Assembly (NCBI GenBank): GCA_963277665.1
Contig: OY728130.1
Coordinates: 1,364,236,393 to 1,364,300,392, forward strand
DNA length: 64,000 nucleotides
Direction: 5' to 3'
Origin: Viscum album
Lineage: Eukaryota > Streptophyta > Magnoliopsida > Santalales > Viscaceae
This document shows, piece after piece, positions 12,957 to 25,088 of the stretch (positions within the stretch are counted from its first letter, which is position 1; each line of letters starts with the position of its first letter). The position numbers and the translations under genes are program-made. Under the pieces are notes generated by a model, which made no database searches, was not told where the DNA came from, and saw only the letters and a list, made by a program, of their open reading frames with translations.

Positions 12957-15547
12957 TATAAACAGTCGGTCATAAACATTTCATAATCTAGTATTGTCTT
13001 TTAGAATTCACTTTCTTACTTTACCTATGATATTTTTAGTTTAGATCTTTAGAGTATTGGTACATAATTCATACATATCATCCCAAAAGAATACAAAATG
13101 GTTTGTTCTAAAATAGTATCTATTTCTTTCATAATATAATATTTTTTAATAAAAATGAATTCTTTTCATGAAAAACCTCACAATATCCATCTTATCTTCT
13201 TTTTTTCTCTTATACATCCCTAAAACCTATTATTTTTTTATAAAACATGGTATGAGAACATAAATATTCATAAGGGATATAATATAAAATAATATTTGAG
13301 TCCATTAATACATATAAATGTATGAAATAATTTTCAAAAAGAAATAATTCTCATCCTTAAAGAATCACATACTTACTTTGTGAAAACATGATATTTCCAT
13401 AAAACATAGAAAACACAAAAAATTTACATAACTTGCGGAATTACATAATTAAGGGTTTAAAATTAATGGAAAATATTTTATTTTTAAGCCTCGCTACTAA
13501 CTTACAGTGTAACCCTCATGGATACCTTATACTATAACTCTCACAACTACCTTATTGTGTGACCATCATAGTTACACTTGGAGTAACTATATGGTCGACG
13601 TCCAACATAAACATTCACAATGCATTGGAGGGTGATATATGTCACATGATTAATCATAAAAAATAACCTTGAACCATTACATAATCATAGAAAACAATAA
13701 ATTCATAAAAACATACATTTTTAATTTTTTAGAAATAGAAATTTAATAGATAGTTTTTAAGGAAAAGTATCATACCTCGGGTTTGTCATATTTAAAACAT
13801 GTTCAAACCTACTATATAATGGAAAAAATGTGTTATTAATATATAAAATAACTATATTCATATTTATAATACATTATATGAACATATTATAAATATTTTT
13901 ACCCATTTGTTAAAAATATTTTGTTATTTCCATTGTTTTGGGTGCTTTCTTTTCATGGTTTCAATGATCGGGTCATAATGGAATTTTTTGTGAAATGAAA
14001 AAAAAACAACAGAAGTGGAATTAAATAATTTGAATATTTTTATATAATTTTAAATGATACCATATTTTATTTTGTTTTATGATATGAGGATTATTTTATA
14101 GATAAAACATTAATTAAGGTGTTTTAATTTATTTTGGCAGGTTGTAAGACCATCACAAACCTATAACATTTTATTGAATATTATGTTTAATTATTGGTTC
14201 CAGAATATTATATAACTTATAATATGTATAATAAAATATTATTTAAACATAATCACTTTTTTATTACCATAATTGAAATTGGAAATGGAAAATGAAAGTG
14301 CATCGTCCATGATGACTGTAAATCGACACATCATGGGCGATGTTCTCGTTTTTAGACTAAAACGGATAAGATATGGATTTAAATGATTCATTTTTTCATA
14401 AATATAATAAAATTATAGTATATAGAAGATAATTTATTTTTTATTTCATTTTTTTAGAAAATTTTAAGATATGGTATGAAAATAAATAAAATAAAAAAGA
14501 AATTAAAAGAATATGAAAGAATATTTTACCTCTTGAATTATTCTCTTTGAGATCCTTATTAATCCCATTGGTTTTTTCATTTTGGGGATAAAAAATGGTA
14601 TTGGACATTGGGAAGAGTCTTGGTAGGGTAATTGGGTACAAATTAAAAAAGATACAATGCTTTGAGGTGTGATTACAAGAGGTGGTCTTTAGTGATTTCT
14701 ATAGTGGACGAGAGGAGTGTTTTCTCATTATTTTATTCATTAGTTTATTATTTTGGAACAAAAATATGAATATTTTGATAATTATCACTAAATATATTAT
14801 TATAATTAATTATAGTTCTATATTTTTGGCTTACATCAGCCTTACATCATCTATTAATCAATAATTCATGAATTTGTTAAATACAGTAAAATATCGTATT
14901 AAATTATTCACAAAAACATCATGTTTTTTTGAAAAATTTCAAAAAGTAACCCCAACCATTTTATCATGTGTAGAATAAAATAATTAACTCATTTTTAGAA
15001 TAATTTTAGAAATATGATAAATTTAATTTTAAATTAAAAATAATTTTTATTCGAAGAATACAAACATTAATATTATAACTAATTGTAACACTTTGAAAAA
15101 TTAATTGTGGTCTCATAAAATGATATTAAAATCTTAATACTACAAAATATTAATTTATGAATCTATTTTAGGAAACTAAATTTATTTTTAAATAATTATA
15201 TTAATTATAAAATTATAAATGATTAATTGCGTTTTTAAAAATACCAACACTTAATTTATCATTTTTGGACCATTTATTTACTTATACTTTGATATAATTA
15301 TATCATATTTTCATTTATAAGATAGTTAAATTTAATTTATAATTTCTTTGGTGACGTTACTATTCTATTGGCCAGATTACTATTCCTAATGGTCATGTTA
15401 CTATTATTAAGGTCAATTAATTATTCGTTCATTATATATTCTTTAATTTATATAAATACCATTTGCATCATTATACATTTATAATGAATTTAAATATTTA
15501 ATTAACAAATTAAAATAATTTATTTTATAAGTATATGGGTATTTATA
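12957..15547 (-). repeat. 3' LTR of the family B Gypsy element
   Basis: It aligns along its length with 25089-27687; for example, the block around GTAACTATATGGTCGACGTCC matches GTAACCATACGGTCGACCTCC in the other LTR. By eye the two LTRs differ heavily, so the insertion is old. A degraded TATA region lies at about 14691-14705. The frames at 14441-14641 and 14682-14864 are LTR sequence, not genes. Confidence 0.88.
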
Positions 15548-15550
15548 TTA

Positions 15551-15560
15551 TCCCCCTTTT
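15551..15560 (-). other. Polypurine tract
   Basis: The plus strand reads TCCCCCTTTT, so the minus strand has AAAAGGGGGA, a few bases before the 3' LTR. This is the standard plus-strand primer of LTR retrotransposons. Confidence 0.8.
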
Positions 15561-15779
15561 AAAAATTTCAGCCTCACAATTTTTATTCACATGTTAATCA
15601 AGTAAGGATACCTTTCTATCATAGAATTTTAAGATTACCTTGTTGATTTTTCAGCTATGTGGTTTCTCCACAAAAACATAACACGAGGAATTAAATTATA
15701 CTCTTATAAAATCTCTTTATGATCAAGAATATGAATAGGGTTTTATTTATAAGAAATGATCTATTCTAGCTAAACTACT

Positions 15780-16910
15780 TTAGGGCTCAAAGCATTGGAC
15801 AAATCTAGAACATTCTTTCTCAACATCAAAATATGAAATACATTATGTACCTGAGATAAAATCTACGGAAATGATACTTGGTAGGTAAATGACCTTACAT
15901 TATATTTAATTTTAAAAGGTCCAGTGAACCGTGGAAGTAGATTTCTTTTCTTACCAAATAGAATAAAACTTTTCCAAGGATATATTTTAAGAAAAACATG
16001 ATCACCAACCTTGAAAGAAAATTCTTTTCTTCTACTATTTGTATAACTTTTCTGCCTACTTTAAGCTTTACTCATGTGTTTCAATATCATATTCAATTTC
16101 TCTACTAATTACTCTACTAATTCTATTCTCATAAACATCCTTTCCATGACTTCATCCCAAATTTATTGAGTTCAACACTTCTTTTCCATATAATTACTTA
16201 AAATTTTCAATATGTATACTAGAATGAAAACGGTTATTATAAGAAAAATCAACTAAATAAATATAATAATCCCAACTTCCCTGGTAATCTATTAAATAAG
16301 TTTGAATTATATCCTCTAATGTATGAATCTTTCATTCTGACTTCCCATCAGATTGAGGATGAAAAGATGTTCTCAAATTTAATTCAGTTCCCAATGACTT
16401 ATAAAAGACTTTCCCAAATTTATAATTAAACCTAGGATTAACGATAGATATAATGGAGAGAGTAATTCCTTGTAATTTGAAAATATCATTGAGGTGCAAT
16501 TGAGAAATCTAATCTCAAGAAAGAGTATCTCTAAAAGAAAGAAAGTATGCATATTTGGTCAACTTATCAATAATAACCTAAATCAAAATTTTACTTCGAG
16601 AAGTATTTGGTAGTCCTACCACAATGTCTATAAATTTATATTCCCATTTTAGCTATAGTACTTGAAATGGATGAAGTATCCCATTTGTTAGTTATCGCCT
16701 TTATTTATCTTTTTCACTTGATAAACATTTCATGATAAATCAGAAATATATATTTTGATTCCATCCAACCAGTAATACATTATATGGCGTCTGTACATCT
16801 TAATGCTAAAAGGATAAACATAAAACGAAGAATAATGAGAATGACTTAACAATTATTTCTTCATCTAAGAATCACAAGGTAGACATACTCTCCTTCCAAA
16901 TCACAAGGCA
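15780..16910 (-). pseudogene. Gypsy integrase (decayed)
   Basis: On the minus strand the successive integrase landmarks can be read across several frames. GRVCLP and SFYVYPFSIKMYR near 16.8-16.9 kb are the zinc-binding entry region. VIIDKLTKYAYFLSFR (about 16.55 kb), LRTSFHPQSDGKSE and HTLEDIIQTYLIGYQGSWD (about 16.25-16.4 kb) are core-domain motifs. FKVGDHVFLKIYPWK (about 15.97-16.01 kb), LPRFTGPF (about 15.92 kb) and QVHNVFHILMLRK (about 15.8 kb) are C-terminal motifs. The domain joins element cDNA to the host chromosome. Stops such as the one just after FHPQSDGKSE show that it is dead. The lineage within Ty3/Gypsy was not resolved, and a chromodomain was not confirmed. Confidence 0.92.
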
Positions 16911-16949
16911 CAGTCTTTATCAATATTAAATTTAGGAAGCATAAAATCC

Positions 16950-18600
16950 TTAACCAATTTTACTTTTTTCTATAACTCACATTCTTCCTTCTATGCTATT
17001 TTAATTTGATTTGAGAGAGATGACTACACTGATACCTAAAATAGCATAATTTCCTCCAATAACAACATCCAATCCAAAATTTATAAAATCCTTTACCAAG
17101 GGGTCATGTTCCAAACACAACATGGTTAATGAAGCATGATGTTCATGAATCAAGGAATCCACCACTCCATTCGCTTTTCTATGTTGGTAATTAATTGTAA
17201 AATAATAATCCTTTTATTAGTTATACCCATATTCTCTACCTCATGTTTAATTCCATCTATGTAAATAAAAAATTAAATATTTTTTGGTTGGTATATTTTT
17301 CACATTTGGATCCACATAAATGATTTCTCAAGATTTTTAAACATAAGACCACAGTTGATGATTCTAAATCATGTGTGGGATAATTTTACTCATGAGGTTT
17401 CAGTTGTCTTAAAGTATAAGCAATTAACTAATAATTCGATATCGAAACACATAAAATTACTTTAAAAGGAGAATCACTATAGATAACAAAACCACCATTT
17501 CTAAAAGGAAGATATAAAACTAGCCCATTCACCAATATTCTCTTCAGTTCCTAAAAACAAATATGAAATTCTTCTTTCCAAAAATCATTAACACCTTTTC
17601 ATGTTATCTAACTTAGTTGGAAATATAACCATGTAATTTATTTTTAAAAACCATCTTTAATAGTATGAAAATATAATAAAACAATAAATATCTGTAATAT
17701 TTTTTGGTCTTGGAAATTCATAAACCATTTTATTAACAGGATAAAATGTTATTACATCCTTATTTATAATGTTCCCAAGAAAAGAAATTCATTGCAAAAA
17801 AAAATAATATTTTCTAAATTTTTTATTAAACATATTTTATTTTACTGTTTGAAATAAAATCCTTAATTTTGTTTCATCAACCTCATAAATTTTTTAAAAG
17901 ACCAAAATATCATCAATAAAAATGACAAAAAAACTAATAACAATATTCACATAATATTCTATTCATACAAGTCATAAATATAGTAGTGGAATTTTTCAAA
18001 CCAAAGACAATAAAAATAATCAAATAATTTTCATATCCAATTTAGAATTTTGTTTTTGCAATGTCATCTGAATTCACCTTTATCTAATTGTACCCTAATC
18101 TCAATTCAATCTTTGTAAAATATTGAGTTCCCAAGAGATGATAAAAAAAAGTCTTTTATATGAGGTAATGGATACTTATTCTTAAATGTTATGATATTTA
18201 AAGTTATATAATCAATGAAAAGTCTCATTGAACCATATGTTTTTAACAAACGAAACTCAAGAACCGCGTTGTGAAGTGATAGGATGAATTAAAACTTTAT
18301 CAAGAAACTCCTACAATATATTTTTCAATTCAATAAGTTCCACTTGATAAATTAGATTATGGGGGTTATAAATTGGATTAACATAAGGAAATAACTCAAA
18401 ATAAAATTCAACCTCCTGATCAGGTATCTCACTTGAAAACTCATCAGGAAAAACATTCAGGTACTCATTTACCATTTGAATATCATTAATCTAAATAGTT
18501 CCCTTGTTTTGAAAAATGTGTGGAAGATAAATTTCATTTCCATATTTTGATAGTTTCTCATCTCTACGATATATTTTATATGGTATGGGTTCATTCTTGT
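16950..18600 (-). pseudogene. Gypsy reverse transcriptase-RNase H (decayed)
   Basis: The RT catalytic motif reads FVIFIDDILV on the minus strand at about 17900-17932, with the two aspartates intact. At about 18300-18475 the minus strand gives EYLNVFPDEFSSEIPDQEVE and later YQVELIEL, the conserved N-terminal entry to Gypsy RT. The RNase H part (about 16.95-17.5 kb) is inferred from position between RT and integrase. Many stops and frame changes are present. Confidence 0.88.
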
Positions 18601-18960
18601 ATAAAAACTAAAACTCTTTTTGAAAAAAAAACTTCTTTAGCATTACAATTAATCTTAGCGTGATAAAAACAAACCCATTCCATACCCAAAATAACGTCAA
18701 AACACACTAAGGGAATAAGAACATGGTTTTAGGTAATGTATTTCCATATAAAAAACCTAAAAATTCTTCTAAATCCATTTTCCCATAATATTTCCCTCTG
18801 GTGTTCATACCATCTGTTATAATTAAATTTATAGAGGTAAAATTTCTAACATCCAATATATATATTTTATTAATAAAAATTACTTTTAAGAAAAAATTGG
18901 GAAACCAGTCTAGAAGAAATCAGAAAATCAAATGATACATTAAGTAATGTTAATATCTTT
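18600..18960 (-). pseudogene. Gypsy aspartic protease, C-terminal part (decayed)
   Basis: The minus strand reads FDVILGMEWVCFYHAKINC at about 18645-18702, the highly conserved protease-RT link in which plant Gypsy elements usually have DVILGMDWL. Upstream, LNVSFD at about 18930 probably marks the decayed active-site loop (normally FDSGA), although the SG part is no longer readable. The protease would cut the Gag-Pol polyprotein. Confidence 0.8.
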
Positions 18961-20968
18961 GAATTGTAGGTTATGCCTTTTAGAAACCTTTCCTTTGTGG
19001 AGACCCAAATTAAGAGCTGTAACCTTTCCATTCAGATCATCTTTGAGGAAGTATTCAATGTTGAATTACATCTTGTCCCAAGTTTAGAAGATATCTTACA
19101 CAACAATATTCTAATCGTTGAATCCATGTTCCAATATGATAAGTTTTATTTGACCTAGTAGACCTAGTCCTCATTAATGTTTAACTGGATACACCTCTCA
19201 ACCAATCATTCAAAATCCCCTTACATATCATCGACCATAAGTTAATTCTCAAGGAATTATTCATCATAGTAGATGATGGTATCAAATTCATCACACTCGA
19301 TCATTTATTTTCCACAAAAGGGGTTAATGGATTATACAATATCATTTTATTCATTCAACAAATTGATGAGATGAGATTCAACTACTTGTGATTCCTGCTA
19401 TATAGGGGTCTGAACCTCCATATATATTTCAAGGACTTTATACTTTCTCATGGGGTTGTTATCCAAGATTTTAGAAGCCTTTGGAGGTAGATTACCTTTA
19501 CTTGAAGATCTCATAATAGGGGGACTAGGTAGATAAGAATAATATTCTCTTTTTCATGGCCTCCTGGAGTTCTTAATGAAACCATTAAAATATACGATTA
19601 TTTTTATTTCATTTCCTTGAAGATGATCTAGGATATTTCTCTATAATTACCACTTCCTTGGACTCGATAGGAGAATCTAAAGAAGAATCGTTATCCTTTT
19701 GAGAAACCTCATAAATAGGGGGTTCTCTTCAGGGGTAGCCTCCACTTCATCCCCTTACCCAAAAGCATGCCACTATTCATCTCCCATCATTACAAACTGA
19801 TTTTGAGATTCACTGTCCATAAGATGAAATTTGTCAGTAGAAATAGGAGGAGAATCCTATCTGTCATCTCCAAAATTCTCCCTACTCATGATGACCTATC
19901 CATACCTCTAATTCTCAGCAACCTACACTTGGAAAGAAATTCTACCCAATTTCATCATCTATTCAAAGGATAAGGGTGCTCACAAACTCAGACCAGCCTT
20001 ATGCCCATCTCCATGTATAACATTCTTGATACCCAGATCAATTCTAAATCTTTTAAAAACCTCTAATACCATGGGTTTTGAGGGATGTAGAAAATATATT
20101 TTTGGATAGTTGGAGTAAAACCAACATCTTTGGTGACTAGTTGTTCCCCCTCATCTAGTGGTGTCTGATGCAGGACCCCTTGAAAGTTCACTGAAGCACC
20201 TCAACACCATCAAATAGACTCATGACCCAAATGAAGACAACTCAAGAAGAATAACAATGAATAATAAAATAAGTCTATTTGGTTCCGCAAATTTTCTCCC
20301 TCAACCTCAATATAGATGGATTATGATGTTTCCTTTAACACATCCACTTCAACAAAAGTCCTTAGCTCTATGGGGTGACAAATAACATGGTTATGGGAAT
20401 CTGAACAAAGAAAACGATTATCCATGTTACCAATAAGCAATGAATCAATGGGTTATGGAATGGTAAAAAAGGAATAGGGAGTGTAAATCACAACACCATA
20501 GTCAGTGAGTCCCTCTACAGATGGAAATTAAATGTACATAGAGAAAGAGAAAACAAAAAAACATTTGATAGAATGCAGAGCATGACCCCACGTGTAAATC
20601 AAGTCCTCACCACTCATAAAATGGATCTGGAAGTGTCGCGAGTCCAAAAAACCGAAAATCACCTACTATATAATCTTTTTAAGCTAAGAAAATATACTAG
20701 TTGAATGTGTCAATGGAGTGTCTCTTCTTTCCAAACTAAGAAACTAGGGTGAGATATAGGATCAACAATGCCCTCATGAACTCTCTATAGGAAATCAAAA
20801 CCAAAAGAACTCTATTATCCTAAGAAGGAACTTTAGGGAAAACTTCAATTTCTGGAGAACTAGGTAAGGAGTATACATTAGTGAAGGGGGAAAACGAATG
20901 ATGAATATTGTGTATAAGTGAAGGATCCCTCTTCCATTGGTCGAGGCATAAGGAGGGGCAACTATGGC
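18961..20968 (-). pseudogene. Protein-like segment of unknown function between gag and protease
   Basis: This ~2 kb is visibly less AT-rich than the pol region beside it. On the minus strand, runs such as KGNLPPKASKILDNNPMRKY (about 19.45 kb) and DKFHLMDSESQNQFVMMGDE (about 19.8 kb) look like decayed coding sequence. After removal of the nested solo LTR it lies between the gag zinc-knuckle region and protease. It could be an extended Gag C-terminus, an extra ORF or a separate undetected insertion. Two plus-strand frames here (18973-19158, 19767-19973) are probably shadows. I do not recognise the product. Confidence 0.4.
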
Positions 20969-21196
20969 TGTAATGACCCAAACTTTTATTAATGAAAATT
21001 ATTATTGATCTAATTAAATGTATTATTATATAAAATGGTTATATAAAACTTATTCACTTCCTTGGTTTTATGTTTTTTGGTTTTTAAAATATAGTTAATA
21101 ATTGTTAACATTGGTAATATAGTCATTTAAGAGTGATCACATGATTAGTATAAATATAAGGCTTTAACAAATACAATTAATCAGAAAAAGGAAGCG

Positions 21197-21391
21197 ATGA
21201 CCTCATCCAGTAGTATTTCACCTTATGAAGCCTATTTTTCAGAGATTGGGAAGGAGGTAGAATCATTAGGCTTTGTACTAGACCAAGACCAATCCGAGCT
21301 TCAACACATAAATATTGAACGAAATTTTCTATGGTGGAAGTGGAATTTAATAGAGATTTCCATTGGAGCGATGTTATTTAAGCCGCCTTAA
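21197..21391 (+). CDS. Short open frame in the U3 of the nested solo LTR (doubtful)
   Basis: A 64-residue frame starting MTSSSSISPYEAYFSEIGKE with a normal-looking amino acid mix (acidic, with WWKW near the end). It lies before the TATA box of the LTR, so it would be in U3. No family is recognised. It may be captured sequence or a chance frame; nothing shows that it is translated. Confidence 0.2.
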   Translation: MTSSSSISPYEAYFSEIGKEVESLGFVLDQDQSELQHINIERNFLWWKWNLIEISIGAMLFKPP

Positions 21392-22314
21392 GAGTTTTTC
21401 ACCATTGCAGACCTTACCATTAGGTCTTATGCTAGTGTTATAAAGGGTTATGTAACAATACCCTAGTACTAGTATTATGTTCATTATTTTTTTTATAAAG
21501 AATATACATTCATTTTATTATTTTTACTAAGTAAATGTGTTTTAAAGCACAAATTCCATGTTTAGTTAATATTAAATTCAATTAAGAAATATATTTTGAT
21601 GAATTAATGGATTTTTGAATTAAATAATATTTTTAATAAAATATTATTACTAAATTACTTTTTATTAAATATAAATTATCATATAATTTTTATGAATAAA
21701 ATTATAATTTTTATTAATATTTTAATGTTATTTTTGTCAAAACCCCTGAATTTTTTATAAATGTCAATTTTAATTTTTAAAGTAACAATTAACAAAATGA
21801 GAAACTTATTTAGATAAAATGAATTTTATTTTGGTATTAGGGACTTCAAAATTATCTAATGGTGATTTTTTAATAATTTTATGAGATAGTCGAATTTTTG
21901 GGTAAATATTAAATACCATTTAAATATATTATGTGTTTTATGATATAATAATGAACCAATAGTGATGTAATAAAATACTATAAAAGGTATATTCGGTCAA
22001 AATATGTTTTTACTTTAAAATAATGTTATTTTAGATTTGTTTTATTAATTTTATGATGCCTTAGTAGACCCTCCAAGATATATAAAATATTTTAACATTT
22101 TAAAATGATTTCCTTGAGAGTGTAACTAACCTTCACATAAGAAAGCCTAGTATTTTATTAATTTGGGCCATTAGACTTATAAAATAATATTTTCCCATAA
22201 CCATTGGTGAAACCCAAGGGAAAAAACTATGTTTTGGTTTTGGTTTTTAAATATTTAATTATATAGATTCTAAAACCTTAATTTGTGAAATATTAAATAT
22301 TTCTCATCTCTTTT

Positions 22315-22325
22315 CCTATATAAAC
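22315..22325 (+). promoter_or_regulatory. TATA box of the nested solo LTR
   Basis: CCTATATAAAC on the plus strand, followed by a C-rich leader (GACCCAATTTCCCACTTCTC) typical of a plant LTR transcription start. Confidence 0.65.
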
Positions 22326-23650
22326 TGACCCAATTTCCCACTTCTCTTCACTAAAAACCCTTTTAGTACGTCCCCACTCTACCATAATATCTCTATAATC
22401 CTCCCAAGGCACCCCAATATCCCATGAAGGCACTCTCAAGCCTCTTCCAAGACATTGGGATCACACTTCCAAATAAGGGATTTCTTCTTTTCTTATTTTC
22501 TTCCAAGATTCTTTATGTTGATATATCCTTTTATTTTCAATTAAAAATGTTGGGTTATGATTTAAATCCACCCCAATACTTACCTCATTATATTTTAATG
22601 ATGATATAAATCATTATCTCTCATTAATCCCTCCCATGTTCACCTGTTTCCATGCTGAAATTTCACAGGGTTTATTCCAATCCTACACTTTCTTCAAGTT
22701 TTATTATTATGTTACATCATTTATTTAAAACTTACATGTGCTGAGACATGTATCTATATTAACCCTTACATTAAAGTTCATTTATATATGATGAGATACC
22801 ACTTTATCTCTCATAAACCGATTTTATGAATTATGTCACGCCATTATGCGGCTGAAATTGCACCACTATTTTCCAATCCAAAATCATTGTGTAGTGAATA
22901 CCATGCCAATTTCTCTATCAAGGGAATTAAACTTTATTAATATATACATATTTAACAGTACATACATTTATGTATTCCCCATTATTTAATCGTGTAATAT
23001 CTTATGATGTTGAATGATTCCATGTTATATAATCCATGTGTCACACTTATGCATGGAATGAATTGATTAAGAAGGATGCGCTCTGATAGCGCTCCAATGC
23101 ATTGGTTAATAATTTTATCATGATAATCCATGTAAAATGAGGTTTTAATCATAATAATTCAATATAAATTAGGTTTTACACATTATAATACAAGTGCAAT
23201 GATGGTTTACTCATGCTCCATGTGCAAAGAGCCTTGGCTCATGCTAATATCATGATAAATGTTGTTGCCACATCTCTATATTGTGATAATCATGGTATAT
23301 CATTACTTTATGTTAATTTTTTTCTTATTTTCAATTTATATTCCTATTTAATAACATTTATTTTATTGTCCATATAATTCATTGTTTACTTCTTTACTGG
23401 GATTTATATCTCACCCTTTTTTATGCATGTCCTCGGGTTATCCCATGCAATGATAAGTATGAAGGAATGTTGTGTTCATGTAAAATATGTTTTCAATAAA
23501 TATGTTGTATTTTATGTTTTTATGTTGTTATGTAATGTTATTAATTTCACAAGACACTAAAACTATCGATCCTTAGAGTTTTCGTAAGTTCAGGTTTCTA
23601 TAATAAATCATGCTTAAGTGTGTAATAAAGGGAAGGGTTGATATAATGGC

Positions 23651-24960
23651 ACAACCATAGGTTTCCCATCAGAACTCGAAGGGAGAAATGTTGTGATGAG
23701 ATATTTATTATGGTAAAATTTATAATTTACTAGAAAATTTTTCAGAAATAATATAATATTTAGACCTCATACCAAACAAGACATTTGAAAAATATTAGTA
23801 AACAAACCGAGTGCCTGATACCACTTCATTTGATGACCCAACATCTACCAATGTAGTTACAAAGGATTTAACTGCACCTTTATACTTATAATTTGGCCAT
23901 TATCTATCAGTCAATTATTTCTTTGGGTAGTTATATTCATAAATCTCTATCTCACCACATTTCAAACACTTTAATGTTTTCGTACCAGAATAAAACATAC
24001 CAACACTAAGATCTTTTTCATTACAATCTCAGGCATATTTCTAAACATACCACATTAAAAACTTCCTTGTGTTGTTAAGTCATTCACAAGGTTTCTTTTT
24101 ACCACACTTCTCTCAAAATTGAAATTGTATTTTCTTACCTTCAGATTTCATTTATTGATTCTTACCCATTTCCCACCATCTTGATCATTTATATGATTTT
24201 TGTTATAGTATGTGTAATCATCATAAAACCTCATTTCTGTATTCTCATTACATTGAAATATTTTCTCATAAGACTTGAATTTTTAATAGGCTTAGTAAAT
24301 TTCATATCTTGGATTCAATCCTCAGTAAAAATCAATGATTTTACAATCAAGATCCCGAATAAGAATTGGAGTATACCTTGCCAAATGAGTAAAGTTTTAA
24401 TCAAACATGACCATCGATTATTCCTCCACATGTTTTAGTTCTTGTAATTTCTTTCCAATGTTATTTTGAACAACCTTAGTAAAATATTTTTCATGAAACA
24501 TATTCTTAAATTCATCCCATTCTAAGGCATCAATCTCCTCTCTATCCCTGATATTTATGACCATTGACCCCCAATTTTCAAATTCTAATTCCAAATGATA
24601 AATATAATGACTAAAATTTTGATTATATGAACACCCCATATCATCAAATATATTTTAAATGACTTTAATCCACAATTTATTTGCCATGGGCTAAAAGATC
24701 ATTTGAAATAAGGTGTGTGTTTCCTCATAAAATGATCCACTATCATCTTGTTCCTTTATGGTAGCATTATTTATTATTTTTAATAGATCCCACCACTATT
24801 TATATATTGTGTGTATTGATCCATCAATATCACAAACTTCTCAGTTCCAATCCCACCATTCTAGGTTGTGGATTCAGAAAGATATTATCTTCTCAGTTTC
24901 TTCCTACTCTAACTTCCTTATTTCGTCTACAGAAAACCATTATAAACAAACATATCTCAG
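23651..24960 (-). pseudogene. Gypsy gag (decayed)
   Basis: The open frame at 24418-24639 (73 residues) contains EIDALEWDEFKNMFHEKYF, matching the central Gag motif of plant Gypsy elements (ALxWxxFKxxFxxKYFP). Downstream on the minus strand, near 24.06-24.11 kb, KCGKKKPCE, and near 23.96 kb CLKCGE, look like remains of the CCHC zinc knuckles that bind element RNA. The frame is broken by many stops. The plus-strand frames at 24181-24438 and 24758-24964 are shadows. Confidence 0.85.
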
Positions 24961-25074
24961 ATGAAGTAACATGGTAATCTAAATATTTTATATCATTTAC
25001 AATTAACCATAGATGGAAAATAATTGATGGTATTATACTAACATCATAATAACCCCTAAAGTTATATAAATCAT

Positions 25075-25086
25075 TCTCTAATACCA
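25075..25086 (-). other. Primer-binding site, initiator-Met type
   Basis: The plus strand reads CATTCTCTAATACCA, so the minus strand begins TGGTATTAGAGA, against the expected TGGTATCAGAGC. It directly adjoins the 5' LTR end at 25089 (TATAAGGACC, from TGTAA(T/G)GACC). Confidence 0.85.
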
Positions 25087-25088
25087 AT

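Larger units (their letters stand above)
20969..23645 (+). mobile_element. Nested solo LTR, plus strand
   Basis: It starts TGTAATGACCC at 20969 and ends near 23645, with the 5-bp target duplication ATGGC perfect on both sides (20964-20968 and 23646-23650). The TATA box is CCTATATAAAC at 22315-22325. No interior or second copy is present, so it is a solo LTR of about 2.68 kb left by LTR-LTR recombination. It lies in the coding region of the family B element and is therefore younger. The perfect duplication and milder decay agree. Confidence 0.85.

Noticed and set aside
23815..23850. A second primer-site-like string (CCTGATACCACTT) followed by GATGACCC
   Set aside because: It lies within the gag region of the family B element, with no LTR similarity following it. 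Treated as a chance match.
24418..24639. Possible host gene at the 73-residue minus-strand frame
   Set aside because: Its motif is that of Gypsy Gag and it sits just downstream of the 5' LTR and primer site, so it is part of the retrotransposon.
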